Source: Anaeramoeba ignava (taxonomy: Eukaryota; Metamonada; Anaeramoebidae). From it: a stretch of 64,000 nt of DNA. Below the pieces are notes generated by a model. The model made no database searches. It was not told the DNA's origin and was given only the letters and a program-made list of their open reading frames with translations. A program made the translations under genes and the position numbers. Shown piece after piece: positions 26,607-39,500 of this stretch (its first letter is position 1; every line of letters starts with the position of its first letter). The DNA is taken from the NCBI GenBank assembly GCA_028826165.1, contig JAPDFW010000003.1:39550-103549 (forward strand), written 5' to 3'.

Positions 26607-27831
26607 ATTTTTAAATCCAAATTCAATTCTTTAAAACTTTAAAAGAAAAAGTTTTTTTTCTTTTCTCAATTCAATTCAATTCATTTCTTTTCTCAATTCA
26701 ATTCAATTCATTTCTTTTCAATTTTGAAATAAAATCAATTCATTTTTTCATTTTTTAATTTCATTTATTTTTATTATTTTTTTGATTAAAAATCAATTTA
26801 TAAAATCAATTATAAAATCAATTATAAAATCAATTTAAAATCAATTTAAAATCAATTATAAAATCAATTTAAAATCAATTTATAAAATCAATTTAAAATC
26901 AATTATAAAATCAATCTAAAATCAATTATAAAATCAATTTAAAATCAATTATAAAATCAATTTATAAAATCAATTATAAAATCAATTTAAAATCAAATAT
27001 AAAATCAAGTATAAAATCAATTATAAAATCAATTTATAAAATCAAATTATAAAATCAATTATAAAATCAATTATAAAATCAAATATAAAATCAATTATAA
27101 AATCAATTATAAAATCAATTATAAAATCAATTTATAAAATCAATTATAAAATCAATTATAAAATCAATTTTAAAATCAAGTATAAAATCAATTTATAAAA
27201 TCAATTATAAAATCAATTTATAAAATCAATTATAAAATCAATTATAAAATCAATTTAAAATCAAATATAAAATCAATTATAAAATCAAATTATAAAATCA
27301 ATTTATAAAATCAATTTATAAAATCAATTATAAAATCAATTATAAAATCAATTTATAAAATCAATTATAAAATCAAATATAAAATCAATTATAAAATCAA
27401 ATTATAAAATCAATTATAAAATCAATTATAAAATCAATTATAAAATCAATTATAAAATCAATTATAAAATCAATTATAAAATCAATTTAAAATCAATTTA
27501 AAATCAATTATAAAATCAATTTAAAATCAATTTATAAAATCAATTATAAAATCAATTATAAAATCAATCTAAAATCAATTATAAAATCAATTTATAAAAT
27601 CAATTATAAAATCAATTATAAAATCAATTATAAAATCAAATATAAAATCAATTTAAAATCAAGTATAAAATCAAATATAAAATCAAGTATAAAATCAATT
27701 ATAAAATCAATTATAAAGCGAGTATTTGTTTCAGTTTCTTTTTTTTGTTCCGTTTCAATACTATTTAAATTTAAAGAAATTAAAATTAAAATTAAAAATT
27801 AAAATAAAATTAAAAATTAAAAATTAAAAAT
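26607..27831. repeat. 12-bp AAAATCAATTAT array
   Basis: Between convergent genes. After short TCAATTCAAT runs, about 920 bases (26790-27716) repeat AAAATCAATTAT with AAAATCAATTTA, AAAATCAAATAT and AAAATCAAGTAT variants. The end passes into unique A/T-rich sequence before the Dim1 stop codon. Confidence 0.88.
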
Positions 27832-28810
27832 TTATACTTTAAATTTAGTTGAATGATCACGAAGATTATCAACAAGACCTTTCCCTTTTCTTGATCCACG
27901 ATAAACCAATTCTATCACATCAATCAATTCTTGTTTTTCAACTTTAAAATTAATTTTATTATTATTACCAGTTCCGCTATCAACCATAATATGTCGATTT
28001 CTAAAGAAGAACATTATAGCAAAAGGATCATAAAGTTCATACATTTGATTAAAATCATCAACTTCAGAAATATCAACAACATAAACAACCTAAAAATTTC
28101 GGAAAAAAAAATATAAATTAATTTAATTTATTTATTAAATTATTTATTTAATTATTTATTAATTTATTTATTAATTTATTTAATAATTTATTTATTTATT
28201 TATTTATTATTTATTTATTAATTTATTTATTAATTTATTTATTAAATTATTTATTAAATTATTTATTAATTTATTTATTAATTTATTTATTAATTAATTT
28301 ATTAATTTATTTATTAAATTATTTATTAATTTATTTATTTATTTATTTATTAATTTATTAATTTATTTATTAATTTATTTATTAATTTATTTATTAATTT
28401 ATTTATTAATTTATTAATTAATTTATTTATTAATTTATTTATTTATTTATTTATTAAATTATTTATTAATTTATTTATTAATTTATTTATTAATTTATTT
28501 ATTAATTTATTTATTAATTTATTAATTAATTTATTTATTAATTTATTTATTAATTTATTTATTAATTTATTTATTAAATTATTTATTAATTTATTTATTA
28601 ATTTATTTATTAAATTATTTATTAATTTATTTATTAAATTACAGCAAAATTTTTAACTTTATCTGCAATATCATAAAGAACTTCATCAATTTCCATACAT
28701 TCTGGATCCCAATCATGTCCAAATCTAATTATAACTACTTTCTCTTTCTCATCTAAAATTGCTTGGTCAACTTGCCAAGCATTAGTTAAGTGTGTAAGCA
28801 TAAATGACAT
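27832..28810 (-). CDS. DIM1: Dim1/DIB1 (TXNL4A), U5 snRNP 15 kDa thioredoxin-like splicing protein
   Basis: Exons 28810-28643 and 28089-27832 join at a codon boundary to give 141 residues, the usual family length (about 142). The sequence reads MSFMLTHLTNAWQVDQAIL, then RFGHDWDPECMEIDEVLYDI, KNFA joined to VVYVVDISEVDDFNQMYELY, then FFFRNRHIMVDSGTGNNNKI and YRGSRKGKGLV. These are the hallmark blocks of Dim1. It is a thioredoxin fold without the redox CxxC and part of the U4/U6.U5 tri-snRNP, needed for pre-mRNA splicing, which fits the intron load here. The single intron (28090-28642) is a repeat array. A TTTTTTCATTTTTTT stretch lies just upstream. Confidence 0.97.
28090..28642 (-). repeat. 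TTATTTATTAAT array in the Dim1 intron
   Basis: 553 bp of TTATTTATTAAT-type units (plus strand) bounded by sense-strand GTAATT and TTTTTAG. On the sense strand the intron is A-rich. Confidence 0.9.
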
Positions 28811-28875
28811 TTTTTTTAAATAAAAAAGGAAAAAAAATGAAAAAAAAATGAAAAAAAAATTTAATTTTTAATTTT

Positions 28876-31800
28876 TTAATTTTTTAATTTTTTTTTCTTT
28901 TCTAAAATTAAATCAATTATGGAATTTTCATTTAATTGATAATAATCTTTTAAATCGGAATATTCTTCTTCAATTATTCCTTTTTTAATTTTTTTGTTTT
29001 TATCAAATTTATTATGATAAAGAAAATAAATTAAATTTTGAATTGTTTCAATTGATTTTTTTGAATAATCATGAACTTGATTAGATGAATCTGAAATATT
29101 TAATTGAAACATTCCTTTAAATAAATCACTTCTCAATATTAACATTAATTTATGAACTTTAATTTCAATTTGATTTTCATTTTCAATTTGAATTTGAATT
29201 TGATTTTGATTTTCATTTTGATTTTGATTTTTAATTTGATTTTCATTTTGATTTTGATTTTGATTTTGAATTTGATTTTGAATTTGATTTTGAATTTGAT
29301 TTTGAATTTGATTTTGATTTTCAATTTGATTTTCATTTTGATTTTGATTTTTGATTTTGATTTTCATTTTTAAATAAAAAGGAATTTTGAAATTTTGATT
29401 TTGATTTTTGATTTTTGATTTTCAATTTTCTTTTTTAAATCAATTTTGATTTTGATTTTTTTGATTTTGATTTTAAATTTTGAATTTGATTTTCAATTTT
29501 TTTTTGATTTTTGTTTTTTCAATTTGATTTAAATTAAATTTTGAATTTTTTGATTTTTGAATTTGATTTTGATTTTGATTTTGATTTTTGATTCCTTTGA
29601 TTAAATCACTTTTCAATTTTGATTGATTTTGATTTTCATTTTGATTTTGATTTTGAATTTGATTTTGATTTTGAATTTGATTTTGAATTTGATTTTGATT
29701 TTGATTTTGATTTTGATTTTGATTTTGATTTTGATTTTGATTTTGATTTTGATTTTGATTTTGATTTTCAATTTGATTTTGATTTTGATTTTGATTTTGA
29801 TTTTGATTGATTTTGATTTTGATTTTCATTTTGATTTTGATTTTGAATTTGATTTTGATTTTGATTTTGATTTTGATTTTGATTTTCAATTTGATTTAAA
29901 ATTATTGTAAAATCTTTTGTTGCTTCTTCTGTATATAATCTTTTAAAATCTTTCAATATCCCTTTTATTCCTTTTTTCTTTTCAATCCATTTTGAATCAA
30001 TTCCAATTTCTTTGAAAAATTCATAAATAATTTCTTTTTGTTTTTCAACAAATTTTGAAATTTCATCTGTTGTTTGAATATAAATGGAATTTTCAGAAAT
30101 TAATTTTGGATGAATTAATTCAAGAGAGGGAAATCCTGTATAAAGAAAATTTAACAAAATTTCAACTTCTTCTTTTGATTTCTGGAAACAATTATTGTAA
30201 AACTTTTCTAAAATTAATTCATTGTTATCAAATCTTGTTAAAAGAATTAATTTATGAACATGAAATTTGAAACCATCATTTGATTGGATTTGATAATCAT
30301 AAAATTCATTTGATTTTAATAAATTAAGCAAATCTTCACTAAATGAAAAAATTTGACAAAATAAATTGATATATTTCTTTGGAATGTAAATTTTAACTAA
30401 ATCATCAAAATCAAAATTCTTCAATAAAAATTTAATTGCTTTAATATTTTCATAATCAATTGCAATTAAGAAAGGTGTTCTATTTTTATCTTGTGAATTT
30501 AGTTCAAAACCTTTTTGATAAAATAGTTTGAGGAATTTTTTTGAATCTTTTCGATACTCACAAAGATAATGAAGAGGTTGCTTGAATATAAATGTTTTAG
30601 GTTGAATATCAAATCCTTTTGAAATGAAAAAGTCAATAATTCTAAGTCCAATTTCTTTTTCTTGATATCGAGAAACAATCAATATAGGCAGATCTTGAAT
30701 TTGGTTGCTTAAATTAATATCAGCTCCTTTTTCAACAAGATATTTGATAATTTCAAGTGAATTTTCATGTTTTTGATATCTACAAACATAATGCAAAGTT
30801 GTTCCTTCATATGAACCGATAATATTAATATCAGATCCTTTTTCAATTAAGTATTTGATAATTTCAAGTGAATTTTGATTTTTGTGATATTCACAAACAT
30901 AATGTAAAGGTGTTCTTCCTAAATTCTCTTTAGCATTAATATCAGCTCCTTTTTCAACAAGATATTTGATAATTTCAAGTGAATTTTGATCTTTTTGGGA
31001 TTTGCAAACACAATGTAAAGGTGTTTGTTTATATGAATCTTGAATATTTATTTCAGCTCCGTTTTCAACAAGATACTTGATAATTTCAAAATCTTGTTTT
31101 TCGCAAGCAACATGAAGAACTGTTTGCAATTTTTTGCATTTAGAGTTTATAATAAACCCTTTCTCAACAAACAATTTAATAATTTCAAGTAATTTTTGAT
31201 TTTGATTTTGATTTTGATTTTGATTTTGATATTGAAGAAGAAGATGCAATGGTGTTTCTTCATTGTGATTTTTTGTATTAACATCAACACCCTTTTTAAC
31301 AAGATATTCGATAATATCAAGTGATTTTGGATTTTTTTCATTTTTACAAGCATAATGCAAAGATATTCCTTCATATGAACTTTGAATATTAATATCAGCT
31401 CCTTTTTCAACAAGATATTTGAAAATATTAATTGAATTTTCATTTTGATTTTTACAAACTCTCATTAATGGTGTTTCATGATCTGGATTTCGAATATTAA
31501 CATCAGCTCCCTTTCCAATTAAATAATCACACATTTCAATAGAATTTTGGAATTCACAAGCAGTATGTAGATATGCATTTCCACCAATATTTTTAACATT
31601 TATATCGAGTCCTTTTTCAATAAAATATTTCATCATTTCAAATTTATTTTCATTTTTGATATCCACAAATATAATAAAAAGGTGTATTTTTTAAATTGTT
31701 TTGAGCATTAATATCAGCTCCTTTTTCAATAAAATACTTGATAATCTCAAATAAATTTGATGTTTGTTCGTTTTTGCAAATGTAATGAAGAGGCGTATCT

Positions 31801-32692
31801 TGAGATGTATTCCTCGCATTAATATCAACTCCTTTTTCAATAACAATTTTTATAATCTCAAATAAATTTGGGCAATTCGATCGATCGCAAATATAATGCA
31901 AGGTTGTGTTTTTGTTTACACCTTTTATATCAATATCGGCGCCTTTTTCAAGAAGATATTGAAAAATATCAAACAAATTCTCAACGTGATTATTTTGACA
32001 AACATTTTGCAAAGGTGAATCATTATATGGTCGATTAAGATTCACATCAGCTCCATTTTCAATAAAGAATTTGATAATTTCGAAGATGTTTTCAGTTTGA
32101 AAATAACAAACTAAGCCCAAAGGAATTTTTTCATATGTTGTTTTTTCATTGATATCAATTCCTTTTTCAAGAAAAAGTTTTGCAATTTCAATTATTTTGC
32201 TTTTTGGGTTTTTGCAAGCATAATGAAAAGCCAATTCTCCATTATGTTCTTTCAAATTAATATCAGCTCCTTTTTCAATTAAATATTTGATAATTTCAAG
32301 TGATTTCTCGTTTTTATTTCCGCAAATCAAATGTAAAGGAGTATCTTTTCGAAAATTTTGTGAATTAATATCAGCTCCTTTTTCAATTAAATATTGGATA
32401 ATTTCAAGAGATTTTTGATTTAAATTTTCATTTTCACAAATTAAATGCAAAGGTGTTTCTCCAAAATTTCCTTTTGAATTAATATCAGCTCCTTTTTCAA
32501 TTAAATATTGGATAATTTCAAGTGATTTTTGGTCATGATTTTCATTTTCACAAATTAAATGTAAAAGTGTTTGTTTTGCAAAATATCCTTTTGTTGAATT
32601 AACATTAGCACCTTTTTGTATTAATAATTTGATTCCATCAAGTGAATTTAATTCAAAACTTTAAATAATTTTGAATTTAATTCTTCATTCAT
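28876..32692 (-). CDS. Ankyrin-repeat protein with two BTB domains, frame-broken
   Basis: About twenty ankyrin repeats of the pattern TPLHYICKN...[15 protein letters not shown] run from 32640 down to about 30500. A BTB/POZ domain follows ([20 protein letters not shown]). A second BTB begins ATKDFTIIL near 29920 and resumes at [21 protein letters not shown] near 29160; about 700 bases of Gln/Asn-coding hexamers split the two halves. Single-base breaks occur near 32663 (start [11 protein letters not shown] loses frame), in the T5 run at 31653-31657, and within the Gln/Asn tract (29470-29890). No GT-AG introns explain them. Ankyrin-BTB proteins usually act as Cullin-3 substrate adaptors. Assembly indels in A/T runs are my first explanation; real decay or a very long Gln/Asn insertion is possible. 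Its start codon lies 101 bp from that of the divergent BRE-like gene. Confidence 0.75.
29160..29890 (-). repeat. CAAAAT hexamer (Asn-Gln coding) expansion inside a BTB domain
   Basis: On the minus strand the unit is CAAAAT/CAAATT, read as NQ or, out of frame, as KI or KS. It occupies the loop between the FTIIL strand and the VHKLML helix of the second BTB. A short non-repetitive island ([12 protein letters not shown]) sits in the middle. Confidence 0.75.
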
Positions 32693-32793
32693 TTTTTTTT
32701 AATAATAAAAAAAAAAATTAAAAATTAAAAAAATAAAAATCATTTTTTTCATTTTTTTCATTTTTTTATTTTTTATTTTTATTTTTTATTCTT

Positions 32794-34935
32794 ATGGCAA
32801 ATAATAACAATAATAATAATAATAGCAATCAATTTTTCAATCAAGAATTTGGAAATCAACAAATTGGAAACCAATATGGAAATCAATATGGAAATCAATA
32901 TGGAAACCAATATGGAAATCAACAAATTGGAAATCAATATGGAAATCAACAAATTGGAAATCAATATGGAAATCAATATGGAAATCAACAAATTGGAAAT
33001 CAATTTGGAAATCAATATGGAAATCAATATGGAAATCAATATGGAAATCAGCAAATTGGAAATCAACAAATTGGAAATCAATATGGAAACCAAAATGGAA
33101 ATCAACAAATTGGAAATCAGTATGACAATCAATTTTTCAATCAAGAATTTGGAAATCAATATGATAATCAATTATACAATGAATTATATAATGCATTTGA
33201 AAATCCGCAAGTTGAAAAACAAGTTGAAAAAGAAGTTAAAAAAGAAGTTCAAAATCAAATTCAAAATAAACAAATTGAAAAACAAGTTCAAAATGAACAG
33301 ATTGATAACCAACTTGATAGTCAATTCAAACAGCAAAAATCCAAAAACAAACAACAATCTAATACCCAAAATTTGGATTTATATTTAAATTCACCAGAAA
33401 CTTCAAATGATAAAAACCTTCTTGAACCATCAAAAATTCTTCCTGCAATTTTGGAAATTGAAAACTTTAATAAAAATAGTTTAACTGTTCAATTTATTCC
33501 TGAAAACTTTCGTAAATCATCTTCATCTGATAAATATTGTGATCGATTTCATATAAAAATTTTGTATTGCACAAAAAGTTTTTTATGTAAATTCATTTAT
33601 AAAAATTAAAATTCATTTATAAAATTAAAATTCATTTATAAAATTAAAATTAAAATTAAAATTCATTTATAAAATTAAAATTAAAATTAAAATTCATTTA
33701 TAAAATTAAAATTATTATTAAAATTAAAATTAAAATTAAAATTCATTTATAAAATTAAAATTAAATTTAAAATTAAAATTAAAATTCATTTATAAAATTA
33801 AAATTAAAATTATTATTAAAATTAAAATAATAAAGGGGATGTTATTTATGATAAAGATAATCTATCAATTTGCTCCTGATATTATTCTCCCAATTAATGA
33901 AGAATTTTCAATAGAAATATCACAAATACCTTCTTTAAACAAATGGAATTCAAACGATAACAAATCATTATTAAATGTATTAAATGAAATTTTTGGAATT
34001 TTTATTAAAAACCAACGGAAAATTTTTGAGGAATTTTCAAATCCAACAATTCAATTTCAATATACAACAATAATTGACATGGAATCATCACAATTTTTAT
34101 TTGATCAAGAAACTCAATCAGTTTTATTTGTTATTGGAATTGTAGAAGGATATTTGAAAAATCATAAATTTATTTTTGAATTTCAACCTCCTTATCAAAA
34201 ACCTTTAATTTCATTATTTGATTCTACAGGAAAAAAAATTAATTTGGAAATTCCTATTGAATGGACTTTGGAATCATATATTCCCGAATATATTAATATT
34301 TATCAACAGAAAATTCAAGAAAAAGAACAAAAAACAAAACAAGATCAAAAAATTAAAAAACAAATGATTAAAATTTGTTGTGGAATTTTTGGAAAGTAAT
34401 TTTTTGAAAGAAAAAGAATAAGAATTTTTTTGAAAATTTTTAAATTAATTTATTAAAAAAAAAAGACCTTTAGAATATGATTCAAAAACTTTTACAAAAG
34501 TTTCCTTTTTATTCAAATTTAGTTCACAATTTTCATTTATTACAACTTGTAAATTTAAATTAATATAAAAAATATAAATTCAATTTAAATTTAAATCAAA
34601 ATTTAAATCAAATTCAAAAAATAGTTGAAATGCCACAAAATTTTCCCAAATCAAAACCAATTGTTGCAATTCAAACAGTTAATTTTTTTTCAAAAGGAGT
34701 AACAGTTTATAGAAAATTAGAGGATTTTCCATATTCACCAACACTTTCACTTGATAAAATGGTTGAAGCAATTAGAAATTATATTGTTGTATATGTTACT
34801 GATCTTGATGAAAAATGTCAAGAAGTAACAAAAAAAAGACTTGAAAGAAAAAAAAAACTTGAACAACAACGAAGAATGATTGAAGAACAACAATATGTAT
34901 ATCAACAAACAGATCCTTATTCTCATCGTTGGTGA
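32794..34935 (+). CDS. BRE/BRCC45 (BABAM2)-like protein with prion-like N-terminus
   Basis: Four exons: 32794-33586, 33836-34395, 34466-34548 and 34625-34935. Residues 1 to about 125 are a Gly-Asn-Gln-Tyr repeat (GNQYGNQQIGNQ). The BRE-like body then shows KYCDRFHIKILYCTKSFL, joined by a codon-splitting intron to WDVIYDKDN; NKWNSNDNKSLLNVLNEIF; EYDSKTFTKVSFLFKF; and the closing UEV-like segment MPQNFPKSKPIVAIQTVNFF with FPYSPTLSLDKMVEAI. These follow animal BRE (NCDRFKLHIPY, LKWDIIF, YPYSPRWDGNEMAKRA) in order and spacing. BRE is a core scaffold of the BRCA1-A and BRISC K63-deubiquitinase complexes. One extra base between about 33859 and 33877 breaks the frame in exon 2; corrected length is about 581 residues. 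Partners such as BRCC36 are not in this window. Confidence 0.72.
33587..33835 (+). repeat. TTCATTTATAAAATTAAAA array in BRE-like intron 1
   Basis: Starting directly at the donor (GTAAATTCATTTATAAAA), the 249 bp intron repeats the motif about eight times, separated by one to three AAAATT units. It ends AATAAAG. This is the cleanest example of the sense-oriented intron motif. Confidence 0.85.
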
Positions 34936-36539
34936 TTTCCAATTATTTCCTTAATTATTTTCCTTTATTTTCAATTCAATCCAATTCAATTCAATTCAAT
35001 TCAATTTAAAATTCAATTTAATATTCAATTCAATTTAATTCAATTATATTTAATATTCAATTCAATTTAATTCAATTCAATGTATTCAATTCAATTCAAT
35101 ATTCAATTCAATTGAATTCAATTCAACGAAGAATATATTGAAGAATTCAAATTTAATATTCAATTCAATTTAATTCAATTCAATTTAATATTCAATCCAA
35201 TTCAATTCAATTTTATATTCAATTTAATTCAATTCAATTCAATTCAATTCAATTCAATTTTATATTCAATTTAATTCAATTCAATTCAATTCAATTCAAT
35301 TCAATTCAATTTAATATTCAATTCAATTTTATATTTAATTTAATATTCAATTCAATTCAATTTAATTTAATTTAATTCAATTTAATATTCAATTTAATAT
35401 TCAATTCAATTCAATTCAATTCAATTCAATTCAATTTTATATACAATTTAATATTCAATTCAATTTAATATTCAATTTAATATTCAATTCAATTTTATAT
35501 TTAATATTCAATTCAATTTAATTCAATTCAATTTAATATTCGATTTTATTTTGAATTCAATTCAATTCAATTCAATTTAATTCAATTTAATATTCGATTC
35601 AATTCAATTCAATTTTATATTTAATATTCAATTTAATATTCAATTCAATCCAATTCAATTCAATTTAATTCAATTTAATATTCGATTCAATTCAATTCAA
35701 TTTAATTCAATTCAATATTCGATTCAATTCAATTCAATTTTATATTTAATATTCAATTCAATTCAATTCAATTCAATATTCAATTCAATATTTAATTCAA
35801 TATTCAATTTAATTCAATTCAATTTTATATTTAATATTCAATTCAATTCAATTTTATATTTAATATTCAATTCAATTCAATTCAATTCAATTCAATTCAA
35901 TTCAATTCAATTCAATTCAATTCAATTCAATTCAATTCAATTCAATTCAATTCAATTCAATTCAATCCAATTCAATTCAATTCAATTTTATATTTAATTC
36001 AATTTAATATTCAATTTAATTTAATTCAATTTAATTCAATTTAATATTCAATTTAATTCAATTTAATTTAATATTCAATTCAATTTAATTCAATATTCAA
36101 TTCAATATTCAATTTAATTCAATTTTATATTCAATTTAATCCAATTCAATTTAATATTCAATTTAATATTCAATTCAATTCAATTCAATTTTATATTTAA
36201 TTCAATTTTATATTTAATATTCAATTCTATTTAATATTCAATTTAATATTCAATTCAATTTAATATTCAATTCAATTTAATTCAATTCAATTTAATATTT
36301 AATATTCAATTCAATTCAATTCAATTTAATTCAATTCAATCCAATTTAATATTCAATTCAATTCAATTTAATTCAATTTAATTCAATTCAATCCAATTTT
36401 ATTTTAAATTCAATTCAAAAAATAAAAAATTAAAAAAAAAGATTATCATTTTTTTCTTAGTTTTTTAATTTGTTTCATTAAAAAAAAATTGAAACAAATC
36501 GCACATCAAATTAATTATTGAATTAATTATTAAAAAAAA
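34936..36539. repeat. AATTC pentamer / AATATTCAATTTA array
   Basis: Roughly 1.45 kb (about 34970-36420) between convergent genes: AATTC pentamers, with TATTCAATTTAA and TTTTATATTTAA spacers that recur in a higher-order pattern. The last 100 bases are unique AT-rich sequence near the RasGAP stop codon. No gene is visible. Confidence 0.88.
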
Positions 36540-39500
36540 TTAATAATTATTTTGAATTTGAATTAATAATTCAAACCACTTTTCAAGATTAAAATCATTT
36601 TCAGAAGAAATTATTATTTCTTGTTTTGTTGGAACTTCAGTCATAATAGAAATTTGTTTAACTTTCTTCTTATTAAATTTAGAAGTTTTCTTCAATTTAA
36701 CAATCTTCAAAAAACCAGTAATATGAATAATATCAATCAAATCTTTAAAACAATTAACTGGTAAATTTTCATAAATTGCAAGAAATTCAAGTTTGAGAAC
36801 AAAATAAACTTTGTTCCATTTTTTCTTTGATTTTCTTCTCATTAATCCAAATCCTTCCATTAATGTTGGTGTTTTCCAATTATCTTTCCACAAAAAAAAC
36901 AAATTCCTATTTGCAAATGTTTTTCCTGATTCAAATTTTCTTGCCGCTTCATTTTGACTTAAGGTGTCTTCAGATATTTGAGACTTTTCTTGATAAACAT
37001 CTTCTGGAATTGTTAATGAATCACTATATTCAGTTTCTCCGCTTGTTTCACTTAAATCCTCTGATTTATTTTTATCGCTTGTCATTTGTGATAATTGTGA
37101 TTCATTTGTTCCAATAGTCGATTTTTTTTCTGTGTGTTTTGTTGATATTTCTGATAAAAGTTTCTCAATAAATCCAATTTCCTTCATTAAAAACCCAATT
37201 TTTTCATTCAATTGAGTTGTTTCTCTGATCATTTTTTCTGTTTTATAAATTTCTATTTTCGGATTTTGTATAAGTTTCTTTTCTTTGATAAATCTTCGAA
37301 CTGATAAAAATAAATCATATCCATTTGCTTTACTTTGTCTCACATTTTGTAATTGTGAATCATATAATTGTGCCAAAAAGGATAATGGTGTATTCTTTAA
37401 GATTTTTTCCATTGTTAAATGTGTTGGATAACAAATTTCACCTTCAAAATTCTTTTTTTTTTTTTTTTTTGTTGTTTTAATAAAAATTTAAAGAAATTAT
37501 TTTAATTTTTTGTTTTCTTTTACAGAAATTCTTTTTAATAATTCAGTTGTTTGCGATGATTTTGCTTGAATTTCTTGATTTAAAGGTTGCAAATAAACTC
37601 TATTTGATCCAAATTGTTTTCCTGTTCCTAAAGCTTGAATTGCTGAAGATAAAAGTAATAAACCTCTTTCACTTTCAGAATCGATAGAATCTAATTTTTA
37701 TTTTTTGAAATTATTATTTTTTTTGGAATATAAATTTCTTTTTGAAAAATAAAAACAAACAATCAATAATTCCAAATGAAATTGGTAATAATATTGCTGG
37801 ACATAAAAATCTTAAAAATATTAAACTTCCAATCGCCTTTTCAAATTCTTCTAATCCCATAACCTCCATTTCATTTCTAATATGTGATGTGATTATTCTA
37901 AATCCAAAAGGAATTTTATCTGAAGTTTCAATAATTCTGTCAACTAATTTATGGAAATAAAACTTCAAATTTTTAAAGTTTCTTGCAATATTTTTAGGCA
38001 TTGCAATATAAGGATCCATTTCAAAATGCAAGTTATTTTTACAAATCTCATCAACGATATCATGGAAAGTTTCATGTAAATAATCCTTTGCAAAATGCGA
38101 TGAATATTTTGTTAATATTTTAGCCAAAACATCATTGGCTCTAAAAAGCATATCAGAATTTTTTTTAGTGATAATTTGTCGAGAAACTAAAAATTTAATC
38201 ATCGGAATAAAAATATCAAGTTGCAAAAACAAATAATAAAAATTATCCACAAGTTGTGGTTGAAATGATAAGCAATTTTCTTCATCAAGTGCTGCTTGTA
38301 AAAATATAATATCCTCAATAAACAAATATTCCCCAAGAATTTCCATTCCTTTCTCAATAACTTGTGAATTGGTATTTTTTTCATTTCCAAACGCTTTAAA
38401 TTCTTGATTCATTTTCGCAATTGATTTCTCAACTAATTCTTTTGATTTATCATCTAAAATCCTGTTAACAATCGCTCTAATTGTATTTCCAAGTGCAATT
38501 TTTATGGTTTGTGAAACTACCAATTGAGATTTTGATAGAGAATCCTTTTCTGTGAAAAACGAGAAATAATGATTTAATATTTTTGTCAAATTGATAAAAT
38601 CAACCAATCCAAATATGGCTGTATCAAGACTCTTATAAATAATATTTCGAATTAATTTCATTTGATCTAAATCATTTTGAACAAAAATTAAAATTAAAAT
38701 TAAAATTAAAATTAAAATTTTTTTTTGTTATTGTTTCTTGTGTTTCTCTTTCTTTCTTGAATTTACCGGAATTAACAAATGAACTTTCAATTAATTCTGA
38801 TGTTAATCTTGCTGTAATTTGCTGTTTAACAACCATTGTAAATGTAAATAAATCAAATAATAAAGATAATGATAAATTAGCTTCTTTTTCCAATTTACAA
38901 TTTTCTTGTATGATTTTTTGAATTTGAGAAGAAATGTATAAAGGATCACATCCATAATTATCTTGTGTTAATAATTCTTGATTAATTTGTTGTTGAATAA
39001 TTGGATTAAAATGATTTAAATTTAATTTAAGAATATCATTAATAATTTGGAAAAACAAATTTCGATTTAAATTTGAAATCAATCCCTAATTTTTTAAAAA
39101 TATATATTTAATAAAATTTATATAAATTTTTTTTTATTTTTTACATAATTATTTCTTAAATGAAACAATCTAAGTTTTTGGAAAAAGTCTAATTTTTGTG
39201 AATCTGAATTATTTGAATTTTCATCAATTTCTTCAAAAATTTTACTAAAAGTTTGAATAACAGTTTCAATTTTATGCATTTCTTGAAATTGTAAGAATGA
39301 GAATGATTCTAAATTAAGGAAATGGAATATAAAATCATCTTTAATTGTAATTTTTTCATTTTCAATTTCATTTTCATTTTGATTTTCATTTTGATTTTCA
39401 TTTATATTTTCATTTTCATTTTCATTTAAATTTATATTTTCATTTTCATTTTCATTTAAATTTATATTTTCATTTAAATTTTCATTTAAATTTATATTTT

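Noticed and set aside
28840..28860. AAAAAATGAAAAAA runs as tiny ORF starts
   Set aside because: On the other strand they read TTTTTTCATTTTTT before true starts; the ATGs lead to immediate stops.
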